Positions 27,074-35,825 of a stretch of DNA of 64,000 nucleotides are shown one piece after another. Every line of letters starts with the position of its first letter. The first letter of the stretch is position 1. Both the position numbers and the translations under genes were made by a program. The notes beneath the pieces are model-generated. The model worked only from the letters and a program-made list of their open reading frames with translations. It was not told the DNA's origin and searched no databases. The DNA is from an uncultured Saprospiraceae bacterium (GTDB lineage: Bacteria > Bacteroidota > Bacteroidia > Chitinophagales > Saprospiraceae), in contig CAKZUK010000083.1 of the NCBI GenBank assembly GCA_937921775.1, positions 1 through 64,000 of the forward strand, in the 5' to 3' direction.

Positions 27074-27943
27074 ATGATCTCTACTGAACAAGTTCGTTTT
27101 TACCATGAAAATGGCTACTTGCTTTTAGAAAACTATCTTTCTGATAAAGAGATTTCTATATTGAAAAAAGCAGGGGCAAAAATCATTGATGATTTTGATA
27201 TGGAAGAGGTACGAATTTTCACAACTGAAAACCAAAGTGAGCACATGGATCGCTATTTTTTGGAAAGTGGAGATAAGGTGCGTTGTTTCTTTGAAGAAGA
27301 TGCATTTGATGAGAAAGGGAATCTAAAAGTTGAAAAACCTTTTGCAATTAATAAAATTGGCCATGCAATGCATGATCTGATGGAAGACTTTGAAGCGATT
27401 TCTTATAAAAAGGAATTATACGAAATTGCCATTGCTCTAGGTATTGAAGAACCCGGAATCGTTCAGAGTCAATATATTTTCAAACAAGCTCGGATTGGTG
27501 GAAAGGTGCACCCTCACACAGATTCTACCTTTATCAAAACAAACCCAACTTCCTGTCTTGGTATCTGGATTGCTTTGGAGGATGCTCATGTAGATAACGG
27601 TTGTCTACTTGCTTTACCAGGCTCAAATAATGATTATCCTTTGCAAGATATCTTTGTCAGAAATGCTGACAACACGGGGACTGAGTTTGAACCAACAACT
27701 CATGAGCGAGCTGAATGGGATATTGACAAACTCATTCCATTAGAAGTCAAGAAAGGGACACTCGTATTGATCCATGGAGAGATGGTACATGCAAGTTCTC
27801 CTAACCGGTCGTCTAGCTCACGTCACGCTTATGTGCTTCATTTGGTAGACCTTAACTGTGACTGGTCTACCCGAAATTGGCTACAACGCCCTGTGAATAT
27901 TCCATTTAGAACATTTAAAAGTGTCGTTGATCAGTTAATTTAA
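27074..27943 (+). CDS. Phytanoyl-CoA dioxygenase (PhyH) family protein
   Basis: 289 residues from ATG 27074; the longer frame would need TTG at 27023. This family contains iron/2-oxoglutarate-dependent oxygenases. The iron ligands appear as HPHTD (His148 and Asp150) and His239 in GEMVHASSPNRS, with a nearby arginine for 2-oxoglutarate. The opening QVRFYHENGYLLLENYLS is typical of PhyH proteins. The substrate is unknown, and nothing nearby suggests one. It is a stand-alone cytosolic gene. Confidence 0.85.
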   Translation: MISTEQVRFYHENGYLLLENYLSDKEISILKKAGAKIIDDFDMEEVRIFTTENQSEHMDRYFLESGDKVRCFFEEDAFDEKGNLKVEKPFAINKIGHAMHDLMEDFEAISYKKELYEIAIALGIEEPGIVQSQYIFKQARIGGKVHPHTDSTFIKTNPTSCLGIWIALEDAHVDNGCLLALPGSNNDYPLQDIFVRNADNTGTEFEPTTHERAEWDIDKLIPLEVKKGTLVLIHGEMVHASSPNRSSSSRHAYVLHLVDLNCDWSTRNWLQRPVNIPFRTFKSVVDQLI

Positions 27944-28041
27944 AAATATATTGGGCTTAAAGAGATTCCTTTTCGGAACTTTAGCGTTCAGTTATCAACA
28001 AAACATCTAAGCTTCTGCATGATTGAACAGAACCAATCTCT

Positions 28042-28833
28042 ATGAGATACATTGTCGGCATCATATTATTCCTTTTTCTTTTTTCTTCCTGTGGTGTAGA
28101 AACAAAAAGGCTGGAGCACTTCTCAGTGCATGGCATTGACGTGTCGCATTACCAATCAAAAATAGATTGGGATGAAGTGGTAAAAGAGGACGTTGCCTTC
28201 TCTTTTATCAAGGCAACCGAGGGAATAGAATTACAGGACAGCACCTTTGGCTATAATTGGACGGAGATCAAGAGGGTTGGGATGAAACGAGGAGCCTATC
28301 ATTTCTTTCGCCCCTCCGTTTCCGCTCATACACAAGCTCGGAATTTTATTTCACAGGTTGACTTAAGCTCAGGAGACCTCCCGCCTGTATTGGACATAGA
28401 AGTAATTGATGGCGTTTCTACAAAATTGATGATAAACCGAATGAAGATTTGGTTGGAGATTATTGAAAACCATTATAATATTCGTCCCATCATTTATACC
28501 AATCTCAACTTCTATAACAAACACATTGCAGGTAATTTTAAATCATATCCGATTTGGATTGCTCGATATAATTACGAAGCACCTTCATTAAAGTGTGGCA
28601 CAGATTGGGACTTTTGGCAATATGGCAACCGTGGTAAACTGGCAGGAATAAAAGGTGATGTTGATTTCAATGTTTTTAGAGGAACCTATAAAGAGCTTTC
28701 TGAAATGACTGTACCTGACGATACCGCTTTAAGTGATTTGGTGATTGACGATTATTCCCTCTATTCTGCTTCTTTTTTTACACCAGACATCCCTAATTCT
28801 AAAGGATGGGTATACGATTTGGAAAAGAAATGA
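28042..28833 (+). CDS. GH25 muramidase-like lipoprotein
   Basis: 263 residues. A lipoprotein signal ends in FSSC, with Cys17 the lipidation site. The GH25 barrel begins GIDVSHYQSKIDWDEV (Asp33) and carries LDIEVID with the Asp118/Glu120 pair expected at the active site. YHFFRP and DFWQYG also match. GH25 enzymes cut the N-acetylmuramic acid to GlcNAc bond of peptidoglycan. The lipid anchor suggests action in the periplasm or at the outer membrane. The last 35 residues extend past the domain. The ABC gene follows 41 bases later. Confidence 0.9.
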   Translation: MRYIVGIILFLFLFSSCGVETKRLEHFSVHGIDVSHYQSKIDWDEVVKEDVAFSFIKATEGIELQDSTFGYNWTEIKRVGMKRGAYHFFRPSVSAHTQARNFISQVDLSSGDLPPVLDIEVIDGVSTKLMINRMKIWLEIIENHYNIRPIIYTNLNFYNKHIAGNFKSYPIWIARYNYEAPSLKCGTDWDFWQYGNRGKLAGIKGDVDFNVFRGTYKELSEMTVPDDTALSDLVIDDYSLYSASFFTPDIPNSKGWVYDLEKK

Positions 28834-28874
28834 TCTTCGCTTGATTTCCTCCGCCTATTTTTTACCTTTACTAT

Positions 28875-29516
28875 ATGTTAGCAACAAAAGGACTAAAGTA
28901 TTCTTATGATTCTAAAGTAGCCTTAGACTTTCCTGATATTGAATGTCAGCGAGGAGAATCTTGGTTATTGTTGGGGCAGTCAGGAAGTGGGAAAACTACT
29001 TTGCTGCATGTTTTAGGAGGTCTGCGTACTCCCCGAAATGGAAAGGTATTTATTGCGGATACAGATTTACATGCTTTATCTGCCGCTAAGATGGACCGTT
29101 TTCGCGGAAAGAATATAGGGATTATTTTTCAAGATGCTCATTTTCTAAAAGCTCTTACCGTAGAAGAGAATTTGGCTTTAGCTCAACAGTTGGCAGGACA
29201 CCCCGTTTCTAAAAAAAGAATCATAACATTATTGGAGCGGTTAAATATTGGAGACAAACTGAACTCTAAAACAACAGAGCTGAGTCAAGGAGAACAACAA
29301 CGCGTTGCAATTGCAAGAGCTCTGATTAACAAACCAGCAGTCATACTTGCCGATGAGCCAACCTCTGCGCTTGACGATGTTAATTGCAATGAAGTCGTCA
29401 AACTTTTAGAAACACAGGCAAAAGAAGAAAATGCCGTATTACTAATTGTAACGCACGATGGACGCCTCAAAGATTTATTTCCAAATAAGATTTATCTTGG
29501 AGATAACAAGAAATAA
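28875..29516 (+). CDS. ABC transporter ATP-binding protein (LolD/MacB type)
   Basis: 213 residues. Walker A GQSGSGKTT (34-42), signature LSQGEQQRVAIARAL and Walker B VILADEPTSALD are intact. It resembles the LolD/MacB/FtsE group, which pairs with FtsX-type permeases; the partner is the next gene, 66 bases on. A possible promoter, TTG (28841) with 19 bases to TACCTTTA (28863-28870), would put the transcript start almost at the start codon. Short for the group, but complete. Confidence 0.93.
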   Translation: MLATKGLKYSYDSKVALDFPDIECQRGESWLLLGQSGSGKTTLLHVLGGLRTPRNGKVFIADTDLHALSAAKMDRFRGKNIGIIFQDAHFLKALTVEENLALAQQLAGHPVSKKRIITLLERLNIGDKLNSKTTELSQGEQQRVAIARALINKPAVILADEPTSALDDVNCNEVVKLLETQAKEENAVLLIVTHDGRLKDLFPNKIYLGDNKK

Positions 29517-29582
29517 TCAGGCCGTTGGATTTTTTATCATACAAATGGGAAGTTCTCTTTTCTGAAATACTTACATAATACA

Positions 29583-30908
29583 ATGAATATACTCTCACTC
29601 GCTTGGAAAAATTTGACTAGCAACGCGCTATCTATGCTATTGAGCTTGGTGCTTTTTGCATTGGGAGTTGGACTTATTAGTTTGTTGCTTTTATTGAATC
29701 GACAAGTGGATGAAAAGTTTGATAAAAATCTAGCAGATATTGATCTGGTAATTGGTGCAAAAGGAAGTCCGCTACAAATGATTCTTTGTAACATGTATCA
29801 CATTGATGCACCTACCGGAAATATTTCGATAAAGGCAGCACGGCCATTTATGAATCCAAAGCATCCTCTAATCAAAATGGCGATTCCATTATCACTTGGA
29901 GACAGTTATAAAGGTTATCGAGTTGTGGGAACAACCTATGAACTGCCTGACTCATTGTATAATGGAATACTGGCGGTAGGGACCTTGTGGAAAAACGATA
30001 TGGACGTGACTATAGGTGCTGCTGTTGCAGAAGATTTAAATCTAAAAATGGGAGATACCTTTTTTAGTTCTCATGGCTTGATGGATGATGATATGCACAT
30101 TCACGACGAAGGGCAGCATTTCAAAGTCGTCGGTATTTTTGCACCAGGAGGAACCGTTTTAGATCAATTAATTCTGACCACACCACAAAGTATCTGGAAA
30201 GTACACAATCATGAAGAAGAGCCACCACCTCCATTAGAAGGAGAAGCCGGACACGATCACGGACATGATCACGCGGGGCACGATCACAGCCATGATCATG
30301 AGCACGATCTTACAGAAGTTGCACCAGAAGAACGAAAAGCATTGATCGATGAAGTGGATAAAGAAATTACTTCATTACTCATCCGTTATAAAAGCAAAAC
30401 CAATTGGCGTGCGCTTAGTCTAGGACGAAATATCAATGAAAATACGGATATGCAAGCGGCTCTACCTTCATACGAAATGAATCGCCTTTTTACTATGATG
30501 GGAGCAGGAGAACAGTTGCTAAGAATGATTGCTCTAATCATCTTTTTTGTATCGGGTTTGAGTATTTTTATTTCCCTTTTCAAGTCATTGCGTGAGCGCA
30601 AAACTGAATTAGCATTGATGCGTGTAATGGGAGCCTCACGAGCAAAACTCTTCTCTTTGGTGATCTTGGAAGGACTTTTACTTGCTGTGATTGGTTATCT
30701 GATAGGTATTGTTTTGAGTCACATTGGGATGGAGTTATTGGCAGGCGTAATGAAAGATTCTTATCGCTACACTTTCACAGGTTGGACCTTCATGAAAGAA
30801 GAGATTTACCTACTTTTTGGAGCTTTAGCAATAGGTTTTATAGCGGCTTTGATTCCAGCTATACAAGCCTCTAGGACGGATATTTCGGAAACTTTGTCGA
30901 AGGGTTAA
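29583..30908 (+). CDS. ABC permease (FtsX/MacB type) with a histidine-rich periplasmic loop
   Basis: 441 residues. One N-terminal membrane helix (about 14-37), a large periplasmic domain, and three C-terminal helices form the FtsX layout. ALMRVMGASRAKLFSLVILEG is interrupted by no defect and is the typical FtsX coupling region. Residues 208-242 hold eleven histidines in GHDHGHDHAGHDHSHDHEHD-type repeats, with MHIHDEGQH at 171-179. Such loops bind zinc or similar metals in known transport proteins. With the ATPase and the two CFFCG proteins downstream, a metal-linked ABC system is the best guess. The direction of transport is unknown. Confidence 0.88.
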   Translation: MNILSLAWKNLTSNALSMLLSLVLFALGVGLISLLLLLNRQVDEKFDKNLADIDLVIGAKGSPLQMILCNMYHIDAPTGNISIKAARPFMNPKHPLIKMAIPLSLGDSYKGYRVVGTTYELPDSLYNGILAVGTLWKNDMDVTIGAAVAEDLNLKMGDTFFSSHGLMDDDMHIHDEGQHFKVVGIFAPGGTVLDQLILTTPQSIWKVHNHEEEPPPPLEGEAGHDHGHDHAGHDHSHDHEHDLTEVAPEERKALIDEVDKEITSLLIRYKSKTNWRALSLGRNINENTDMQAALPSYEMNRLFTMMGAGEQLLRMIALIIFFVSGLSIFISLFKSLRERKTELALMRVMGASRAKLFSLVILEGLLLAVIGYLIGIVLSHIGMELLAGVMKDSYRYTFTGWTFMKEEIYLLFGALAIGFIAALIPAIQASRTDISETLSKG

Positions 30909-31035
30909 TCCCTTAGAGGTGTAGCCGAAAAGTGGAATTAGAATTAGAATGTGAATTAGAACCGGGACTATAGTTTGATTTTCTTTAAAATCGAAACCTT
31001 GTTTACTAGGGGGGATGAAAGGCTCCAAAAGTGAG

Positions 31036-31087
31036 TTATCCACAAAAAATCCCTTTAAAAACGCACTTACCAACATAGTTATCCACA
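31036..31087 (+). promoter_or_regulatory. Pair of consensus DnaA boxes
   Basis: Both nonamers equal the consensus DnaA box TTATCCACA. The spacing of 43 bases is close to four helical turns. DnaA binding here is likely on sequence grounds. Whether it is an origin, a titration site or a promoter control is open, and no dnaA or dnaN gene is near. Confidence 0.5.
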
Positions 31088-31162
31088 TTTTAACACCTCC
31101 TTAAAAGAAAAGGCCTTCGATATGTGCTACCTTGCAAGAGGTTATTTTGGTTGTTAGCTATT

Positions 31163-31222
31163 AACTGTTGGCCGTTGGCCTCCCTCTAGCGCGCGTCAGA
31201 GGGAGGCCAACGGCCAACAGTT
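31163..31222. repeat. Perfect 25-bp palindrome, REP-like
   Basis: Arms 31163-31187 and 31198-31222 are exactly complementary around the loop AGCGCGCGTC. The GC-rich arms stand out from the AT-rich surroundings. The loop and its flanks resemble the hairpin at 32271-32305 and the weaker elements at 9004 and 54483. It lies 38 bases before the first CFFCG gene. Confidence 0.75.
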
Positions 31223-31260
31223 TTAAAAAAAACAATAATGAAATTTAAATCAATCATATA

Positions 31261-31719
31261 ATGAAATCTAAAGCTATACTATTAGCATTCATACTAGGAT
31301 TTCTTTTTGTAGGTAATAGTGCAGGTGCGCAGGATACTGGAAATCCATGGCGTACGTTGGGGCTTATGAAATTCGAAAGACAGTTTGATGAGAGCGATGG
31401 AGTAAGTCAGCAGAAAGGTCGTTTTGTACCTATCATAAAAGCTTTGGAAGGAAAAGAGATTACGATCAAAGGCTATGTTATTCCACTTAGTGGGAAAAAG
31501 GCTCAGAGCCATTTTATGTTTTCAGCTTATCCTTTCAGTGACTGTTTTTTTTGTGGGAAGGCTGGGCCAGAATCAGTAATTGAAGTGTTTGCAAAAGGTG
31601 ATACTAAAATTGCATTTGATGATGAATCGATTACCATTAAAGGAATCTTTTATTTTACTTCTCAAGATCCGAATGATGTGATGTTCACATTGAAGGAAGC
31701 CGAAATTGTAAAAAAATAA
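31261..31719 (+). CDS. Exported CFFCG protein, copy 1
   Basis: 152 residues. The signal peptide ends near SAGAQ. The core is LEGKEITIKGYVIPLSG, then a hydrophobic strand and DCFFCGKAGPESVIEV with Cys95 and Cys98. The opening G-K-x-I-x-x-x-G-Y-V-I-P-L and the place of the cysteines recall DUF3299, a small exported family, though the cysteine motif differs, so the match is distant. Cys-x-x-Cys after a signal peptide suggests metal binding or redox chemistry. It is paralogous to the next gene, 59 bases away. It follows the His-rich ABC transporter, but a 352-base gap leaves co-transcription unproven. Confidence 0.75.
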   Translation: MKSKAILLAFILGFLFVGNSAGAQDTGNPWRTLGLMKFERQFDESDGVSQQKGRFVPIIKALEGKEITIKGYVIPLSGKKAQSHFMFSAYPFSDCFFCGKAGPESVIEVFAKGDTKIAFDDESITIKGIFYFTSQDPNDVMFTLKEAEIVKK

Positions 31720-31778
31720 ATGACTAATAGATTTGATCGAACGACTAAATTCCAAACAGAACATTCAAAATTGAAATA

Positions 31779-32249
31779 ATGAAATCTATAATAATTCGAA
31801 CGCTACTTTTCGCTTTTATTTTTTCCGCAGGAAATGTCTTTGCCCAAAAGGCAGCAGATAAAACACCGCCAAAGAAAAACAATTGGAAAATCCTTTCTAA
31901 AATTACTTTTAAAAAGGAGTACGATGAAATGATGGGATTTAAAGTTGATATCCCTGTTTTTAGTAAAGAGGTAAAAGCATTAGAAGGAAAAGAAATTACC
32001 ATTAAAGGTTACATCATCCCTGTGGAAGGGTACAAAAGCCATAAAGAATTCGTGTTCTCTGCTTTTCCATACAACATGTGCTTCTTCTGCGGAGGAGCAG
32101 GCCCCGAAACGGTAATGGAAGTCAGCTCATCTGAAGCGATAAAGTATACAGCAGAAACGGTAACCATAAAGGGAAAACTGGCCTTAAATTCTACGGACAT
32201 AAATAAATTGATCTATTCAATTTCAGAGGCTGTCTTGGTGAAGGATTGA
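31779..32249 (+). CDS. Exported CFFCG protein, copy 2
   Basis: 156 residues with a signal peptide ending near NVFAQ. The core LEGKEITIKGYIIPVEG and NMCFFCGGAGPETVMEV (Cys101, Cys104) match copy 1 closely, while the N-terminal thirds differ. This points to an old tandem duplication, with both Cys-x-x-Cys sites kept. The middle is lysine-rich (KTPPKKNNWK). It is followed by a hairpin at 32271 and then the convergent T9SS cargo gene. Function unknown; partnership with the upstream ABC proteins is inferred from position. Confidence 0.75.
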   Translation: MKSIIIRTLLFAFIFSAGNVFAQKAADKTPPKKNNWKILSKITFKKEYDEMMGFKVDIPVFSKEVKALEGKEITIKGYIIPVEGYKSHKEFVFSAFPYNMCFFCGGAGPETVMEVSSSEAIKYTAETVTIKGKLALNSTDINKLIYSISEAVLVKD

Positions 32250-32270
32250 GGCTTTTAAGCCAAAATGCAG

Positions 32271-32305
32271 GATGGGATCTAGCTGCGCGCCAGATAGATC
32301 CCATC
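32271..32305 (+). terminator. Hairpin after the CFFCG pair (REP-like)
   Basis: GATGGGATCTA (32271-32281) and TAGATCCCATC (32295-32305) are fully complementary around GCTGCGCGCCAGA. It lacks a clear T-tract, so it may be a repeat element rather than a true terminator. The loop resembles that at 31188-31197. Confidence 0.45.
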
Positions 32306-32323
32306 GTTCCACTTCGGCTGATA

Positions 32324-32339
32324 AGCCCGCTAGCGGGCT
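32324..32339. repeat. 16-bp perfect palindrome at the end of the T9SS gene
   Basis: AGCCCGCTAGCGGGCT touches the last base of the minus-strand cargo gene. It shares GAGCCCGCTA with the rsgA terminator hairpin at 51641-51675. Confidence 0.5.
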
Positions 32340-35300
32340 CACCGCATCAACAACAAATCTCCATAAGCCAACTCAGACACCCCACCCTCCAACAAAACCC
32401 GAGCCTTCCAAACAAAAACAGCAGGCTGCATCGCCCGCCCTTTCAAGTTTCCATCCCAACCCAAATCTTCCTCATTAAAAGCAACATCATTCGCCTGAAA
32501 AACCAAGTTTCCCCAGCGATCCCAAATCTGTAACTGCTCAATCCGGATCGCTCGCTCATTCCCATAAAAAGTATATCGATCATTGATGCCATCCCCGTTT
32601 GGGCTGAAGGCGGTGGGAGCATACCACTGTGGGGTGCAGACACCTACATAGCTAGCTTCCGTGTGCAAGGGAACGGTGAAGTCAAAAACCTGCGTGCAAG
32701 CATTGGCATCCGTAATCGTCAAGATATAGTTTCCGGCAGCAAGCTGTTGTAAGCTGGAGTCGGCGGATATTCCATTGCTCCAGTTAAAATTAAAAGGCGC
32801 AGCACCGGATGAAATTTGAACATCAATTTGACCTGTCGCTTCATCGGGACAACTTGCTTGTATTTGAAAATCAATGTTTAATTCAGGATAAACCAGCAGA
32901 TCGACGATGTGTAGCGAATCACAGCCGTTGATGGCGGTGTAGTATTGTTCGTAGAAGCCGGATTGGTTTTGCCATTGGGTGAAGAGGAGGATGGAGTCGC
33001 TGGGGCAGATGGCTTGTTGTTCTTCTGTTTCATAAGTATCAAGTAAACCAACTTGTATAGTTAAGGTAGAGTCGCAACCCAGGACACTTTGATAATAAAA
33101 GCTTTGTGTTTCACCGGCTGCTATAGGCTGACCTTCATGCCAAATGGTATCGCCAGGGCAGGCCAGTTCATTGATGGCGGTGTAAAAGGTATCTGCTAGG
33201 TGTAGGTTGTAGATGTGGGTAGAGTCGCAGCCGTTTGCTCCGCTGAATCCGAAGTGTAGGGTGGTGTCGGCGGCTGGGTAGGATTGACCTTGTATTGTGA
33301 TGTTAGTTCCTGCGCATAGGGTGGTGTCGAAGGTTAGCTCTATCTTTTGCAATATTTGAACAGCAATGGAGTCATTAACACCGCATCCCCATGTATGCGT
33401 GTAACTCCCTACTATATAATAAATACCTGGCTGGAGGGTTCCGGTATGAAAGGTATCTACTTCGCAAAGTGTATTGGTGCCTGGGCAAGAATCAGGGAGC
33501 CCTTGCCATCGAATGGCTTCAAAAGGATCAGGACTATGAATGATAAGGCTGTCTCCCTGGCAGAGGGTCGTATCGGTAAAATCGAAAATCAATTGTGGGT
33601 ACTGTTCTATTACCAATATACTGTCTATAAAAAGATTGCCGCAGGGAGTCGTAGCCTCTAAGATGTAAGTACCGCCTACTAAAACGGTAAGTGTATCTGT
33701 AGCCCATAATCCATTCCAAACGGGATTACTTAAATATGGGGGTACAATCAGGTCAATGACATAGGGGGAATAGGGAGAACTGTTTGGACAAACCAAAAAA
33801 TAATCATCATTAAAAGGAACAATGTCTATCGTGTCTGGAATGTTAACCATCCGATAATTATTATTATAGTCACATTCAGTTGTATTGGTTAATGGAAAGT
33901 CACAAGGCAGATGGTAGGGGAGGGGAGCTTGAGGATCACCGGCAACTACCCAGGCCTGATCTACATTGATGATGGTTTTTGCAAAAAGGAAGCAGGAGTC
34001 AGGCGGTAAAGGAGCCTCTAATATGAAGTGATCGATAAGAGTGGGATTGCCTGTTGTAGGATCATTGTCATATATAGCTACAGGGAAATCCACAGGCAAA
34101 TCTATATAACCACTATTACATATACTTACGGCTACACCTAAGCTGTCACCACAAGGATAGGCAGGCCAGAAGTATTGTACTACGGCATCTGCATAATCAG
34201 CGCAACAAAGATCACGGGCTACTGGATAGACGCTTTGCATGGGAATGAAAAAGTCCACCAAGTCGTAAGGGAAGGTATCTTTTTGGAAAAAGACTGGTTC
34301 AGTAGTTAATGGCAAATCCTCTGTAATAATGTCATAGCTTTCTTCATAACAGTCACCTGCAAAACCACTACTATCTGTGCGGAGTAAATAGATGCCCGAG
34401 CCTTCTGTATCGAAACTAAAAGAAGAACCGGCCAACATAATTCCTGCATCATTTGTGGGCTCTACAAAAGCATAAGGGTCTCTGTCAGCACCGCCATAGA
34501 CTCGATTCCACAGTAGGTTGCCGACCGGGTCTATTTTTGCAAAAGAAATGGATTCGTTGGGGTTAGCTCCTACGTCATGTGAATAGTATCCATAAAAATC
34601 AACGAATGATACCGTAATACTACCATCTGAGTTAAGAAACAAATCGTTGATAGCATCTGTATTGTGAACAGTCGTGTCACTATATGTTTTACAATAAATA
34701 ACATTTAGGGCGCTGTCCAATGCTAGTAAACCTGCTCGTGGTCCGAGGGTTTCATGATTGGCATAAATTGGAATGTGGAAGGTGGTGTCTGTGGTTATCC
34801 AGTTATGATAAGTACCTAAAAGGCGGATGTTGGAGATGTCAGAAATAAACTCCTTTGCAAAATGAAATTCTAACTCTTCATTTAGTTTCGCAAAAAAAAA
34901 TCCTCTCTCTTTATTATATAAACTATCAAGGTGAGATAAATATCCCCGGAAATAATAAAAACTATCTCTTCTAAATGAAGCTGGGTCAATGACACTAAAT
35001 GATGAAGTATCCCTAAGAATTGTTGTTTTTACTAATATCCCATTCTGATCAATATTTAAAATGAAAAAGTTTTTAGTTCTAAAGCCATCCTCGTGAATAT
35101 TACCAGTTAAAAAGAAGTTATTCTCACCTCCTTTAGTGATCCCATACAGTATTCCGGTATTGTCGTAATTGGGGTTGTTGAATTTTTTAGACCAAAGCAT
35201 ATTACCATCAAAATCCAACTTTAGTATAAATCCATTATTTACATCTTGAAGGTAGCTTACTAGCTGTCCAGAAATAATGACAGAGGAGTCTTCTAACATA

Positions 35301-35758
35301 ACAGCATCTTCAAAAGATTCAAAAATATCCATGCTTGCACCAGGGCTTGGAGGCAAAGAAAAAGCATCCACTCCAACTATTTTAGCCCAATGGATGTGCC
35401 CAGTTGAATCAAATTTTATGGCAAAAGCCTCATGGTCAAAATCATTTGTACCTAGATTTCCTATAGTCAGATAATCTCCATTTGGATATCGAAGCAAATC
35501 GTAAGTGAACTCGGATTGGGGGCTAAGGTCAATTACTTTTTGAAATATAGTAGGAAGGGAGTCACAGAAGCTAGTCGTAGTGCTTGTCCATTCAATTTTC
35601 GGGCTATGTGTAACTACGCCTAGCAAATTGTTGTTATTTGTTGACTGAAATGAGTTGTGAAAAACGATAAAGAGACAAAACGTTGTTATAACACTAAGTG
35701 TGTAAGCTATTTTGTGGTAATGAAAATTTATTGTTAAAATATGATAAAAATTCTTCAT
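32339..35758 (-). CDS. T9SS type B cargo protein with gliding-motility-associated C-terminal domain
   Basis: 1139 residues from ATG 35758; the longer frame starts at TTG. An N-terminal hydrophobic helix (about 20-37) acts as signal or anchor. The first ~480 residues resemble tandem beta-propeller-like repeats found in T9SS cargo (LLRYPNGDYLTIGN; LDFDGNMLWSKKF; DPVGNLLWNRVYGG). Ig-like cysteine-rich domains follow, then a SprB-like repeat (ASCPDEATGQIDVQISSG). The C-terminus APTAFSPNGDGINDRY with LQIWDRWGNLVFQ and WDG is the type B sorting domain, so the mature protein is exported across the outer membrane. Substrate or partner unknown. Confidence 0.9.
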   Translation of the reverse strand: MKNFYHILTINFHYHKIAYTLSVITTFCLFIVFHNSFQSTNNNNLLGVVTHSPKIEWTSTTTSFCDSLPTIFQKVIDLSPQSEFTYDLLRYPNGDYLTIGNLGTNDFDHEAFAIKFDSTGHIHWAKIVGVDAFSLPPSPGASMDIFESFEDAVMLEDSSVIISGQLVSYLQDVNNGFILKLDFDGNMLWSKKFNNPNYDNTGILYGITKGGENNFFLTGNIHEDGFRTKNFFILNIDQNGILVKTTILRDTSSFSVIDPASFRRDSFYYFRGYLSHLDSLYNKERGFFFAKLNEELEFHFAKEFISDISNIRLLGTYHNWITTDTTFHIPIYANHETLGPRAGLLALDSALNVIYCKTYSDTTVHNTDAINDLFLNSDGSITVSFVDFYGYYSHDVGANPNESISFAKIDPVGNLLWNRVYGGADRDPYAFVEPTNDAGIMLAGSSFSFDTEGSGIYLLRTDSSGFAGDCYEESYDIITEDLPLTTEPVFFQKDTFPYDLVDFFIPMQSVYPVARDLCCADYADAVVQYFWPAYPCGDSLGVAVSICNSGYIDLPVDFPVAIYDNDPTTGNPTLIDHFILEAPLPPDSCFLFAKTIINVDQAWVVAGDPQAPLPYHLPCDFPLTNTTECDYNNNYRMVNIPDTIDIVPFNDDYFLVCPNSSPYSPYVIDLIVPPYLSNPVWNGLWATDTLTVLVGGTYILEATTPCGNLFIDSILVIEQYPQLIFDFTDTTLCQGDSLIIHSPDPFEAIRWQGLPDSCPGTNTLCEVDTFHTGTLQPGIYYIVGSYTHTWGCGVNDSIAVQILQKIELTFDTTLCAGTNITIQGQSYPAADTTLHFGFSGANGCDSTHIYNLHLADTFYTAINELACPGDTIWHEGQPIAAGETQSFYYQSVLGCDSTLTIQVGLLDTYETEEQQAICPSDSILLFTQWQNQSGFYEQYYTAINGCDSLHIVDLLVYPELNIDFQIQASCPDEATGQIDVQISSGAAPFNFNWSNGISADSSLQQLAAGNYILTITDANACTQVFDFTVPLHTEASYVGVCTPQWYAPTAFSPNGDGINDRYTFYGNERAIRIEQLQIWDRWGNLVFQANDVAFNEEDLGWDGNLKGRAMQPAVFVWKARVLLEGGVSELAYGDLLLMR

Positions 35759-35825
35759 TTGTTTTATATTAACTATTATTGTCAAGTAATATAACAATAT
35801 TTCTCACATTTTAAGCCTAAAAATC

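Larger units (their letters stand above)
30909..31260. other. Gap with two perfect DnaA boxes and a long palindrome
   Basis: TTATCCACA occurs at 31036-31044 and 31079-31087, both on the plus strand, 43 bases apart, each as AGTTATCCACA. A perfect 25-bp hairpin follows at 31163-31222. GAATTAGAATGTGAATTAGA at 30941-30960 recurs, with one change, on the minus strand at 57349-57370. No gene is present. Confidence 0.6.

Noticed and set aside
33347-33661. 104-codon plus-strand frame inside the T9SS type B gene
   Set aside because: It lies wholly opposite a long gene with clear domains and has no signal of its own.
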